Shown here: positions 25,331 to 36,529 of the stretch, piece after piece
How the letters are laid out: every line of letters begins with the position of its first letter
Position numbering within the stretch: the stretch's first letter is position 1
Source: Pelobates cultripes
Taxonomy: Eukaryota > Chordata > Amphibia > Anura > Pelobatidae
Direction: 5' to 3'
DNA: 64,000 bases
Assembly: GCA_933207985.1 (NCBI GenBank)
Contig: OW240921.1
Location: 102,745,705-102,809,704 of the forward strand
Program-made: the position numbers and the translations under genes
Notes under the pieces: model-generated
Told to the model about the DNA's origin: nothing
The model's input: only the letters and a program-made list of their open reading frames with translations
The model's database searches: none

Positions 25331-26430
25331 ACTGTCTGGAGAACCCAGGTGACTTTGGTAGTCGTCTCCCAATTCTGTAAAACAGAGACAGGTTGCCGGT
25401 CATAATATTGGAAAACAGGTAGTTAAGTAGGTTGACACACTAGTAGATGAAGCGGATGGGTTCTTTTGTGTAGTAGATGGGAGAAATATGAGGACTGTGT
25501 GTACGATCTGGAACCTGTCGCCCAGAAGCGGCTGGTGGCTCGGATCAGCTACCGACCAATCCTCCCAGAAACACCTTTCCCCGTAGGGTTGTGGAAGACT
25601 TGTTTTAGCGAGGTCTGGGTTTAGTGTGGTGAATAAATTCACGTGTTTTTTGAGTACTGCAATGAACACTATGTCGAATAGAAGGCCTTGTGCTTTTGGG
25701 CCGAATTCTTGTCGTTCCTAGATCCAATAGTGTGTTGTCGATGCGGCCCAGTACAGATTTGCGTCTGTCGGCGCATAGTGCGTCATTTACGTTGCCCAGG
25801 AGGCATATCGAGCATTGAGACCATTCTTTGGAGGTGGTAGGGTTGAGTTGTGTACCCTGGGGTAACTCGGTCTTGAGGCGTGCGCATCCTTCCATCCCCC
25901 GAGGGTTGCGCAGCCAATAGTGTTCGTCCAGGAACGTTCCGTCTTCGGCTACTCTGGTTTAGTGCCGCTACAGTTATCTCTGCCTCAGCCAGCGTTACGG
26001 AGTAAGGTTTCCCTAACGTACTTCGAGGAAGTGTGGGGAAGGTCTTGCCGTTCCATTTCCTCAGACGGTGAGCTGTCTTCGTGTCGCTCATCTACCGTGT
26101 CCAAATTACGTGGTGGGTAATAGTCTTCTTTGTCGGAAGATTGTGGCGGGCGGGGTTTGGATTCCCGGTGCTCCGCCTATTTGGTCTGTTCGATGGGCAT
26201 CTTGCCCATGACCTTAGTGGCAGGGGGGCTGGAGCCCTTCCCTTGCCGTTTTGACTTAAAGGCTTGTGGGCCTGAGGTCTCCATCAAGCGGTGTGGGTTG
26301 GAGATCATAATAGAACCTTCTCCACTGAGGCCGTTACTGTGGCATTTATCATTGTCTAGAAATCTTGGGAACGTTGAGAGTGTCCATCATGACTCGTTCC
26401 CGCCCTGTTGGGAGGTAGTGTGAGGGTCAG
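25331..26430 (-). pseudogene. Probable gag-like region of the DIRS-like element
   Basis: Several minus-strand frames of 70-100 codons with charged, Pro/Ser-rich composition sit where gag is expected, upstream of RT. No zinc knuckle was recognised. The assignment is by position only. CpG content is high throughout. Confidence 0.5.
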
Positions 26431-26693
26431 CACATAGGGGTGGTAGACTCCTGGTAGAACTGGGGATCACCCAGGTAAAAAGAGGGGTCACCTCTATTAG
26501 TTTAATCTGGCTACTGAGAGCCGTGGTGCAGGCGCGATTGACTGGTAGTGGTGTCGGTCTGGCTAGCCGGGTTCACCACAAATGTACGCCAGAGCTATAT
26601 GCACGGTTTTTAATTATACAGGCTTACTATATAGGCGCATGGGGCCTGTCTCCATAAGGTCTGCAGCCGCAGGACCCATGTCTATTAGGCTGG

Positions 26694-27272
26694 GTTCATC
26701 CCAGGTGGTGTGCCATGGTAACCCAATGGACACCCATATTATATTTATTGGCGCCTTACAAGCATTGCATGCATATCTGGGAGTCATCCCAGGTGGTGTG
26801 CCATGAAAAATTACCCAGAGGACACCCACGTTCCATGTGTACACTAGGCGCAGTAAATATACATATATGTATCCCTGTGGAGGGTACACCGCAATACACT
26901 CAATTTTCTTAGTGATCCTGTTGTCAAATCGCATCCGGCATGGTACTGTTGCTTTAATGTAAAACTGACAGGTAGTGTTTAACCCCTTAGAGACACATGA
27001 GATGTGTGACATGTCATGATTCCCTTTTATTCCAAAAGTTAAACATCCATAGTCAAGGGGTAAAACATCCATATATGTCTGTAGTAATCAGTGGTAAAGT
27101 TGAGGCGTAGGCCTCCATGCATTTGATCGGGGTTCACCCCGGGTGGCGTGCCATGGTAACCCAGAGGACACCCACATCAAAAGGTAATGGTCTGTCAGTG
27201 ACCTTGCATGCATATCTGGGGGGTCACCCCAGGTGGTGTGCCATGAAAAAATACCCAGAGGACACCCACATA
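26694..27272 (-). repeat. Leader repeat: four copies of a ~44-bp unit in two pairs
   Basis: The plus-strand unit reads CAGGTGGTGTGCCATG followed by a short variable A-rich spacer and ACCCAGAGGACACCCA. Copies lie near 26697, 26788, 27130 and 27226. Spacing within each pair is about 91-96 bp and the pairs are about 433 bp apart, suggesting a block duplication in the 5' leader. Function unknown. Confidence 0.8.
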
Positions 27273-27287
27273 AATTTGCACCGTCAG

Positions 27288-27400
27288 GTACAGTAATATA
27301 ATATGACCCTCTGTAGGGTACAATAATATAATATAATATGCCCTTTGTAGGGTACAGTAATACAATATGCCCTTCGTAGGGTACAGTGATATAGTCGATC
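27288..27400 (-). repeat. Short minisatellite in DIRS-like leader
   Basis: About four units of roughly 32 bp built on GTAGGGTACAGTAATA and ATATGCCCTT. Confidence 0.75.
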
Positions 27401-27769
27401 TTGTTATAGGTACAGTATATGTTTTGTATAACGACTGTGATATTGTATGGCTTCACAATAATACATAGATTGTGTGCCTGCTCATGAGAATAAAAATAAT
27501 AATTGTATATAATTTTTTCCAGTATGCCATCTGATCCTGAGGAGATTATAACCATGCCTAGTATAACCCTAATTGGGGTATAGTAGCTGATATGACCCTA
27601 AGCAGGGCATAGAGACATAAAGGTCTGAAGTTGGCAAAAAAGGGGGAAATGCTTGTCCCTTTAAAGCATGCATTTATAATAGATAGGCAGCACAGCAGGC
27701 AGGCACTGGGCAAATATAAATATTGAAAGGCAAAAAAATCCACTGTAACCTAATACCCTCCCTTAGTAC

Positions 27770-28065
27770 ATACTAGGGAAGGTATACAGATGTGGAGCCC
27801 GGCGGTCGGGTGATTTACTGATCCGCCAGGCAAGCGGGGAAGGCGGCCGTCCGGTATCTCGCGAGCCGCGAGATCCAAGATGGCCGCCGCCCGCGTGTGA
27901 AGGAGCGCCGCGATCGACCGCGCGGTGCCGGAACGACGAGGGAACGCAGTTCCCAGTCCCCCTCCACCCGTCCCCTTGCCGGCCCCACAAAAGGAAAACG
28001 TTAGCCGGCCCGCGGCGCGCGGCACTGACAGCCGTTGCTCGCGGGAACCGGCAGTGAAAAAAGTA
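27770..28065 (-). promoter_or_regulatory. CpG-island-like block, candidate promoter of the DIRS-like element
   Basis: About 300 bp very rich in CpG between the left ITR and the coding region, in an otherwise AT-rich neighbourhood. It contains TCTCGCGAG (27857-27865), close to the TCTCGCGAGA promoter element, and CCAAGATGGCCGCC (27875-27888), which fits a YY1-type AAGATGGC site. Both are known at vertebrate CpG-island promoters. Position upstream of gag on the minus strand fits an internal promoter; this is inference. Confidence 0.5.
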
Positions 28066-28286
28066 ATAGGGGCCCAAAAGGAAACTGCAGGGACAGGGAG
28101 AAGGGAACAGCGAAAATAAAAAACTAAATAAATAAATTAATGAAATAAATAAATAAGTTAGCTACATAAATAAATTAACTTAGGTAAATAATAGAACAAT
28201 ACAATCCAAAATACAGAGAAACAAACAATATATGTAAGCAATTGCCAGGGAGGCAAAATACTCTGACCTGATGTTGGCTGGAGCAG

Positions 28287-28420
28287 CAAAGAAAGAGGAA
28301 GTGATGTCATAGACAGGGCCTTTTATGGGCATCATAACTTTTTTCTGATTGGTTGTTATGTTTCTATGCTGCTGGAGTTTTCAGTAAAGAAAGATATGCA
28401 AATATGAAGCCTCCTGTCAT
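28287..28420 (-). repeat. DIRS-like left inverted terminal repeat (5' end of element)
   Basis: Complement of 22562-22694; the inner 114 bp are identical and the outer GGAGGC box differs by a few bases. The terminal GTGGTAAAATT (28421-28431) is unique to this end and is repeated as complement in the ICR. Confidence 0.92.
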
Positions 28421-28431
28421 GTGGTAAAATT

Positions 28432-28734
28432 TAAGCCTTGCCAATTATAACTGCAATAAGAACTTAACTCATCATGTTTATACTGTGTTCATTGTTTAAT
28501 TTATTATTTTGATTGTTATTATTATTATTATTACATGGTACATATAAGATACAACTTTCAGTAAACATTTTCTGCTATTATAATATTTACAAGGTTACTG
28601 TAATGCTATGATGGTAATTGTCTGTTTTATCTTATTGCAGTGTTATGACACTATCAGGTTATTTACTAATGTGAAAATTCAAAGTAAATTTTACATTTCA
28701 ATTCAGCAACCTTGGACTAACATTAAAAATTGAA
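28432..28734. other. AT-rich spacer
   Basis: Short ATT repeats near 28515-28535. No feature recognised. Confidence 0.5.
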
Positions 28735-28943
28735 ATGTTGGGAAGACCTAATGCGCATGCACAACAAGCACTGCACATGCAGTGGGATTCCCTATTGTAA
28801 AGCATTAATACCCAAATAAGACAGTTAATTACTGCAGTTTCTCAGAAACTGCAATAATTACCTACTCAGGGTTAAGGGTGACGGGATATTGCACCCAGAC
28901 CATGTCAATGAACTGAAGTGGTCTGGGTGCCTATTGTGTCCCT
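28735..28943 (+). mobile_element. Kolobok/T2-like MITE, right part
   Basis: Ends with GAAGTGGTCTGGGTGCC and a CCC|TTAA boundary (TTAA 28944-28947). The inner words GCAGTTTCTCAGAAACTGCA and AAGTGGTCTGGGTGCC match the complete MITE at 38940-39424, so this is a second, left-truncated copy. Confidence 0.7.
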
Positions 28944-28950
28944 TTAAATC

Positions 28951-29072
28951 AGGCTTCCCCAAACTCCGGCCCTCCAGATGTTGCTGAACTACAACTCCCA
29001 TGATTCTCAGCCTATCTATTTCATTCATAGAATCATGGAAGTTGTAGTTCAGCAACATCTAGAGGGCCAGAG
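28951..29072. mobile_element. hAT-type MITE, short foldback
   Basis: Two arms (AAACTCCGGCCCTCCAGATG at 28961 and its near-complement ending at 29075) enclose a short loop. The arms contain AACTACAACTCCCATGATTC, a block common in hAT-derived vertebrate MITEs. TTTAAATC occurs at 28943-28950 and 29073-29080, consistent with an 8-bp duplication, but part of it overlaps the arm and the right terminal bases are missing, so the exact ends are uncertain. It sits at the TTAA edge of the T2-like copy. Confidence 0.65.
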
Positions 29073-29080
29073 TTTAAATC

Positions 29081-30300
29081 TTATCAGTATCAGACATGTT
29101 ATATGGGACTTCACTGTGAAAGAATACATGACTTGCATAACGTTTCCAATTCGCTATTTTGCCATACATTTTGAAATGTACTTTGTATCCACTTCCAATT
29201 CCTGGCAGTTCTCACTTTAGCAAATAACCTAGTGAGTGTGACTGTTTGAAATCTGCCAAGACTGTATACTTGGATCTTGCTGTCAGACAGCCATAACTCC
29301 CGTGAAAGTGTTGTGGTTCATGTGTTTATTTTTTATTTATGCATGTAAGAATATAATATCTAAATGTATGCAAAATACACCCTTTATTCAACAAAATTCA
29401 GATTTATTCTTGTAAAATGTTTCTTTTGTGTAGATATACATATATAGTACTTAATGTGTTTATTAACATGTTTGTGTTATATGATTTGTTTCATTTGTTT
29501 GTATCTCAAGCAAAAGTATAAGAAACAGGATAAATAGCTAGATAATAAACATTTTAATATTTTTGTAATGTTTTGCAAATATGCAAATTTTAAACTTTGA
29601 GTAGCAACTCTATTAACATGTGTATAATTAAGGCTGCATTAGCCTTTTTACTTAAATAATATGCTGTTTCTCAATATTTGTCTGTTATTCATAATCATCA
29701 GCTATTTGTATTGTTACAAGGTTTTCAGAATGTTTATCATGCATATCAATTAGCTTGTTCCATCTTAAATGTATAATGTATCTTTAATAAATTATTTTTA
29801 AATAAACTTTGGAATATACGGTTTATTTGGAATGTTTGTATTCAGTGCTATTAGTAAAATTACAAAATGAACCAAAAGAGAGTGTACCTGTAAGGGATAC
29901 TTTAGTCATAAAGTGAAAATACGATACGTCACATCTCGTGAGGTGCCATAAAGCATCCAGACTAAATTAGTTAGAAAAAGTAAAAAAAATATATAAAAGA
30001 AAATAAATAAAAAGTTTTTTTGAAAATAAACATCTATTTAGAAAATACACAAATACATAACTTATAGTGTGACTCTGCAGGTATGTGGTAGATATACAAA
30101 ATTTACTTAATATGGCAACTAGAAGGTATGAACAACACTACTCATCTTAAAGTCAGGTTAGTTAGGTGGCATTTGACCAAGTCATAGAAATATGGTTTAG
30201 CTTGGATCCATATTACCATAGATCCTGCATCTTAGTCTATACTACTCTGAGCATCAGCTTTGTATGTCTGTTCCACCTTGGAAATTATTCTAAAAATGTG
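29081..30300. other. AT-rich spacer
   Basis: No feature recognised. Confidence 0.5.
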
Positions 30301-30480
30301 TCTGCTTCAGCAATTCCGACCAATGGCATTCGGTTTGTTTCGGCACTTCGGAACTTTGGTAATTCGGACCCTAACCCCTAACCATAACGCTAAACCCTAA
30401 CCCCTAACCACTTGTTTTGCCACTTTTTAGAAATTCAGCACTTTGGCTATTCGATCTTCGAACATTGGTAAGCATTTGAA
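30301..30480 (+). repeat. TTCGG-type degenerate repeat enclosing telomere-like CCCTAA words
   Basis: Short repeated words TTCGG, GCACTTCGG and CGGAACTTTGG flank 30368-30410, which reads as CCCTAACCCC, AACCATAACG and AACCCTAACCC. The same TTCGG words recur at 55800-55925. Confidence 0.55.
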
Positions 30481-31076
30481 TGTCCGAATTGCAGGAAATT
30501 CCTCCAAATGTACATTCAGAATGAAACAAATTGCACATGTCTACTCTCTTTTGGTTCATTTTGTTCAGTTTCTCTCTCAGGGTTACCCCCAGCTACTTGT
30601 GTACCCCTTAAAACTTTTGGCTCAGATTTCTTTCTTCTCTTTTCCTAGTAAAATTACAGGTAACAGAAAAGATAGTTTGCTTGTTAAAGTTAGTTTTTTC
30701 TTCTAAATGAAGATACAGAGTGGCTACTATGAATGGCAATTATACAATATACATAATTATAGCACTATTATAGAGCTTTCTCTAGAACAATACATGGCAT
30801 TTAATTTAGACAGCCTAGTTATTTTTGGGCATTCATATTTTGTAAAGAACTGTTTTTATGATGATTATAATGCATATCAATAAAAATGTTACATTTTAAA
30901 TTTTATTTAAACATTTTTACATTTGATATACCACTCTATAAGATGAACAAGAGAGACAATCTGAATGTTCTGCTACTAAACACATATAACATTCATTAAT
31001 ATATTAGGTAACAGCAGTTCAAATTTAATAAGTGTAACAAAATGGCCTATATAAGGTGTTATTTTGATATAATAGT
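30481..31076. other. AT-rich spacer
   Basis: No feature recognised. Confidence 0.5.
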
Positions 31077-31888
31077 TGTTACGGAGCTCCTGTACTCTGA
31101 CCTAGTACCTCCGCCCAATCCATTTCCAAGCCATTGGGGAGATAGCCTGGAATGCTTCAGCCCCAGTCGCCGAAGCTTGACTTGGGTCTCTCCAGAACTC
31201 ATCCATATGACCATACTCTTCTTCAAGGCAGGTATCTTCCCCTCTGCCTATTTCTCTGTAGCTTACCTTATACTGATTGCTTTTGCCTTTACAAAGGCAC
31301 TTGCAGCTCTCGGGCCTAGCTCTCTTGATTTATCCCAGGGCTAGAGCAATCATGCAGCCATCCAACAGGTCCAAAGACTCTGTTGCTGGGATCCCTAATA
31401 ATCCACACAGGATACATAGTTCTAAAAGGAACTAACATGCACAGCTTTATTTTTTCTCATGACTAGCCTGTAGGCTTATTACATAAAACATAAAGTTATT
31501 AATAAAAATACAATCAAATCACATCAGACAACATACAGGAACCTTTAATAATGACATATTTCTAAAGGGGTTGGGAACACAATAATTAACACAAAATATC
31601 TCTCCTGACTGCAGCATTAGCAAAATGCAATTCTGGCTGAATATGCAAATTAAATAGCCTTTCTATTAGTGCATATAGCTGTTGCTACCAACAGATGCAG
31701 GCTTCATAGCCAAATCTATCTAGTTGGTAGCAAGCATCAGAAGAACAGAAGATCATACAAAACATTTAACCCCAAACAACAACATTATACACCCACAATG
31801 AGCACAGGGTGACTTAAACATAAGAGTCATCCAGAGACCTAATTTAATTATCCATCTTAAGCTCTTGGTGATGGTGCCTGCCGTCACA
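31077..31888. mobile_element. Putative solo LTR, 812 bp
   Basis: Starts TGTTACGG and ends CCGTCACA, an inverted pair with one mismatch in the TG...CA form of LTRs. Flanks ATAGT (31072-31076) and TTAGT (31889-31893) differ at one base and may be a 5-bp target duplication. No internal retroviral region is present. Orientation is not certain. Confidence 0.55.
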
Positions 31889-31893
31889 TTAGT

Positions 31894-32319
31894 TGTATTC
31901 TAAGCTGCATTGTATGCCCTAGGAAAGATCCAAATAATTAGGGAAAATTCAGCTTGTTTTCACAGGCATTGATCTGGTGGTGTAAATATTTGTAAATACA
32001 TTCCCTTTGTCTTTTATGAAAACTGGGAGCTCCAGATTGTGATACAGACTGTCATGCTGAAATATCTGCCTGGCCAATCTAGATAGCTCTTTGTTGTCAG
32101 TGTGGACAGGCACAAAGGGAGAAGAAAACTCTAACAAAGAATATAGTTGTAAATTGTGTGCTGGGTGTTTAAAAAAACCTGACTCCGGTAAAGTCAAGTC
32201 AGTTGCTGTTGTCTGAACCAAGAAGACGCTTGTTTAGTTTTTTCCTTGAGGTTTCACATGTATATTGCTATTTATAGTCCTCCAAAGAGTAGTTACTTAC
32301 TATTATTATTATTATTAGT
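31894..32319. other. Spacer with an unassigned 90-codon minus-strand frame
   Basis: The frame 31949-32221 on the minus strand has balanced amino-acid composition and no recognised domain. Just upstream (32211-32240) the minus strand reads TTCTTGGTTCAG, which could be a splice acceptor. Evidence for a real exon is weak. Confidence 0.2.
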
Positions 32320-32520
32320 CATAGTAGTAGTAGTATTTATATAGCGCCAACTAATTCCGCAGCGCTTTACAATATTAGCATAGATTATTGATTGCCAAGG
32401 GACACGATAGAATATCCTATAGTAATCAGATACCAATGCAGTATATCCTATACTGCCAGTAGATACGATACAAAAGCTGAGTTCTAGCATTTGGCGGAGC
32501 TGTTAGTGGTGCAGGTTAAT
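32320..32520 (+). repeat. Unclassified dispersed repeat fragment
   Basis: Contains TATTTATATAGCGCC and AATTCCGCAGCGCTTTACA, a word pair I associate with dispersed repeats in frogs and other vertebrates. It is preceded by ATT and AGT trinucleotide runs at 32300-32335. Class not assigned. Confidence 0.45.
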
Positions 32521-35197
32521 AAAGGAAATCCTCAGACAATAGCATGCCTGAACTGGTTCACCTTCAGTGCCAGAGATGCAATGGCCATATCGTCATAAGT
32601 GTTAAAGTTGGTTAAAGATTCACAAATGCTGTAAATTGACTTCTACCATAAACCACAATAAGGAATGGGAATTTACATTGTATATATACATTTAAATTGA
32701 CAATGGTGTCTCCAAAAACGTCCATCTTACCTCACTTTGTAAAAGTATACTTTAAACATCTATAGCAATAAAAATAGAAATTGTAGATTCCCCAGAGGTC
32801 AACAATATCTAGAGAGCATTTAGTGAGTTGCCCTCCCGAAATGGGGGTTTACATAGGCTCTGAATTACCAATAACAGGCGATAAAATCTTTATTTTTGTG
32901 GTACCTACCACTGGAAGACGATTTAACCTGGGTTAATTTTGTGATTGTAATGTTTTTGTGTCTTTTTTTTTTTCTTATTTCATCGTGGTATGCTTTATAC
33001 TTGTTTATACTATTATTATTAATAAAAGAAAACATTAAAAAAAATAAATCTACATCTTCGAACCATTTGCAGTATTTTCCCACATTAATTATAAACGTTG
33101 TTTGAGTCTCTCCAAGCATTTCTTCACTATAAAAATAAAGCTTTTAATGTCAATATCATAATGTTCTAATATTGATGCATTTTTGTGTTAATCTCTGTGC
33201 TTAATTAAACGTTCAACTTTATTTTGTATACAGCTGAATAAGCAGTGCAGTATTATTATCTGTCTGAAGAAGATGAGGTTAATGGTTAGTTTCCTTCCAT
33301 TACTAAAAGGTTAATATGTTTAAACCTGCCCTATTTTTCTACAGTTTATATTCTTATAATGCTCTTTTCTGTGCTAATGTCTTTCTCTAAATGATATGTG
33401 AAAGTTATGTTATCCTGACATATTTATTATTATAGCTGTTAACATACAAAGCCTTCTTCTTTTAATCTGTGCTCTCATTCACAACAGCATAATATACCAT
33501 AATATGCCATGATATAATTTGTGGTATTTCCAGCATTGTTTGCTACATTGAATTTTGTATTATTATTTTTTTCAATATTACATAACTAGACGAGCACACA
33601 CCTGCTAAAATAGGATAAGAAATATATTAACAAGAGAGGAATATATGGTGAATGCAACCCTGAAAACTCTGAATAACCTAATATGAAAGTAAAAAAATAA
33701 TAAATGTAACAATTTTACAATAATATGTAGCATTGGTCTGGTTGATTACTTTACAACTATAGATCATTGTTGTGCTGCAATACATTTCAAATGTTTATAA
33801 GTGCAGTGATGGCAGGTGAGGTTTAAAGATGGGCTTTTGCTACCCCCATGATTTTAAGAGTTTTTACCCATGTAATCCCCATATGCTGTTCAGTAAAGTA
33901 GTCCAACTCCACCCACTAAGGCTGTTACCCAATCACAGCACTAAAGTCAGAACAAAATGCCAGCCTATCTTTCATTCACAAAAGAGAAATGTAAACTGCA
34001 GATGCCATGCCAACATATTTGATTTTTTTTTGCAAAAATGTTGAGTGGGAGGTGCCCCAAATGGCCCCTACAGACCAGCCTCCACTGCAAAAATACCTCC
34101 TTTACCTTTAATATTGAAACATAGTATTCTGACTCCCACTCACCTTCACTAATGTGAAGACTGGTTAAATCAAGCCAGGACAAGGGTTTCCTTGCGAGTC
34201 CAAGAAGTGCAAACTAGAGCTTGCTGAATGGATTCAGGGCTTATAAATTACTCAATTTATGACATTAAATCTTGTTTTTTAATTGTTTTAAAAAATAAAA
34301 ACTTTATGGGATTTAAAGTTAGTTTGAAGTTGCATGTAATATATTTTGTATCTCGCTATAGTCCAGCTGAGCGTTTTAATCATTATCTGATGCATTTCTA
34401 TTTCCTATTGAGGATCTTGAGATATCTGTCTAAAAGCTTCCTTTATCTCCGTAATAAAGTAGTTTGGAATGTCAGTCAGGAAGACTAAACTGGCAGGCGT
34501 CCAACATTAAACATAAAAACTTATGGAAGCAAAGTAACCTCTCTTAACTGTGATCTTGACAAAAGAAATACTCAAGGGAACTGTTATCACATACTGTCCC
34601 TAAGACAAACTTAAAAATGAGCAATTTTAATATATTATTTTTGTCAATCACTATCTAAACTTATAAATAATGTTTCACTAGTCCTGTCAGCTGTGTTTAA
34701 GAAAATATCTGCACATCTTATAATTAGACTACATAACCACCACCCCTCCTTATTATCCAGCAAATAATGATTTTAAAGATTTTATGAAAACTACAACATC
34801 AATACTTCCTCCTTGGTTTTGCACCCCTCCCTGTCACAGGTGCCTCATTCCAGGATCCTATTTAACCTTGACCTGCAGAGAGTCCCAGGAGGAAGTATTT
34901 TCCAAGTAAGTGGAGTAATCTCAAAAGAGCAGCATTGGGCTGCAAGAGTAGGACCTGCCAAGAATGGGGTACTTTGACAATGTGGCAGGCTTATGCAATA
35001 TATGATCATATAATGTAACTAAACCCCCATTATTTTTTGCCTAGGTAAGGTGTATTTAAATAAAACTATTACAATATGTGAGATTTTAAATTATTGTTTA
35101 GTGAAAACAAGTGTGCTGGATTGTGTATTTTGTATGTTGTACATAGTGGCCCCAGCTGCACCTTATAATAAATGCATGTTCAGGTGAGTGCACTCTT

Positions 35198-35200
<3 letters not shown>
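32521..35200. other. AT-rich spacer
   Basis: Long AT-rich stretch with short T and AT runs. Open frames are short and without recognised domains. Confidence 0.5.
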
Positions 35201-35201
<1 letters not shown>

Positions 35202-35244
<43 letters not shown>

Positions 35245-36240
35245 AACGAAATCCCCTATTTACAGACAATACGAACAAGCCTGTTCGGTTATTTGGAGGA
35301 TTACAGCGGGATTTCGTGGAAATAACAATAAATGCGAATGAACTACCGAACCACCGACCTCCCACTGAGGTCGTGTGGCGCCTATTGACCACCCTGACTG
35401 TTGCGGTTAACCACAGACTAATTGGGGAATAGCTGGTGGTCCGCGTTCACCTACCGAACACGTGGCAATCGCCATTTTGTATTGTCGAACGCACAGCGGT
35501 AAATGGTGAGGATTCCCTGGAACTGATTTCGGCTACCTATTTTGTCGAACACCGCTGCTACCTTCGCCCATCCTCGTTCATACAGTGGAAAAACACACGA
35601 ATGAAGGGGTACTACTTCATTCGTGCGCTGAAAGTATGCAAAAGTGACCGACCCCAGATAGCTATAGTATGGAACTTGCAGTCGGCTGCAAACACACAAA
35701 CGGCCGGTGAAAGTCAAACTTCGGTCGACGATTCTGAGAACTGTGTTCGTGGGATCTGAGCGCTATTCGCCTAGAATATGCCCTCAGATCCAAGCTATCT
35801 GGGGATATGTGGAACTTAAAGTTTATGTTGTGTAAAAAGAAAGTTATATATTTTTATTCTGTTTTGCTAAATAAGAAAAGCCATGCTTCTTTCTTCCTGG
35901 AGATAATTAAGGCTCTCTTTGCTACCTTAAGTTAATTATCTCCAGGATGGAAAAGAGGGAGTGATTTATGTAAAAGGGGAGTGCTTATGCTATAGCCACT
36001 GTGATTGGCTACTGTGTTACTTTTGTCTCAGTCTTCCATCTGGTCCCCTAGGGGAGTGTCCACCAGGTGGAAGACCTGCATAAATACCGGGCGGGTAGCC
36101 CACAGTAAATCAGATCGTTTTACCCCTTCATGAAGTCTCGACTCATGTTTGGGGGATTGGGAGTTATAATCACTTCGTTTCAGCTGGATTTCGGGAGAAG
36201 CTGCAAGGATCATCGCTACACGAATGCAAGGATCCATTAC

Positions 36241-36272
<32 letters not shown>
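35202..36272. repeat. (TA)n microsatellite split by a solo LTR
   Basis: (TA)n runs at 35202-35241 and again at 36242-36272, directly abutting both ends of the LTR. The simplest reading is one microsatellite with an insertion in it. Confidence 0.75.
35242..36241 (+). mobile_element. Putative solo LTR, 1.0 kb
   Basis: Starts TGTAACGA and ends CCATTACA, an imperfect inverted TG...CA pair. The target was (TA)n, so the duplication cannot be measured. Near the 3' end, GCATAAATA at about 36080 could be a TATA box, followed by a GC-rich stretch and a stem-like pair (CCTGGAGATAATTAA and TTAATTATCTCCAGG at 35898-35946). No gag-pol is present. Confidence 0.6.
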
Positions 36273-36389
36273 GTCCAGGCTCTGGCACTCAAAAAATATG
36301 CAAAAATATAACTGTACCCGGGTGCTTCCCAGCAAAGTATACAAACGAAGTAACCGAGACAGTGCTCCTGTCTTTACTTCATTATATCA

Positions 36390-36420
<31 letters not shown>

Positions 36421-36422
36421 CA

Positions 36423-36471
36423 CAAAACCATTATGCAAAGCTCTTCAATTATATATTATTTATATACATAC

Positions 36472-36505
<34 letters not shown>

Positions 36506-36529
36506 GAAGAGCTTTGCATAATGGTTTTG
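36423..36529. repeat. Palindrome, 33-bp perfect arms around an AT loop
   Basis: 36423-36455 begins CAAAACCATTATGCAAAGCT and is the exact complement of 36497-36529. The 41-bp middle is almost pure AT with TACATA units. It may be a tiny foldback MITE; no target duplication is visible. Confidence 0.85.

Larger units (their letters stand above)
22513..28431 (-). mobile_element. Full-length DIRS-like tyrosine-recombinase retrotransposon, 5.9 kb
   Basis: Read on the minus strand the order is: left ITR (28431 inward), CpG-rich leader, gag-like region, RT/RNase H, tyrosine recombinase, ICR, right ITR (22694 to 22513). The two ITR cores are identical over 114 bp, and the ICR matches the complement of both termini exactly (68 and 36 nt). 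This is the architecture of DIRS1-type elements, which replicate through a circular intermediate and insert by a recombinase without target duplication. The right end carries an extra ~49 bp absent from the left, like the right extension known in DIRS1. The coding part is broken, so the copy is not autonomous. GC and CpG content are far higher than in the flanks. Confidence 0.92.

Noticed and set aside
26694..27400. Regularly spaced repeats considered as a CRISPR-like array
   Set aside because: Units are imperfect, unevenly spaced and lie in a retrotransposon leader of a vertebrate-type genome.
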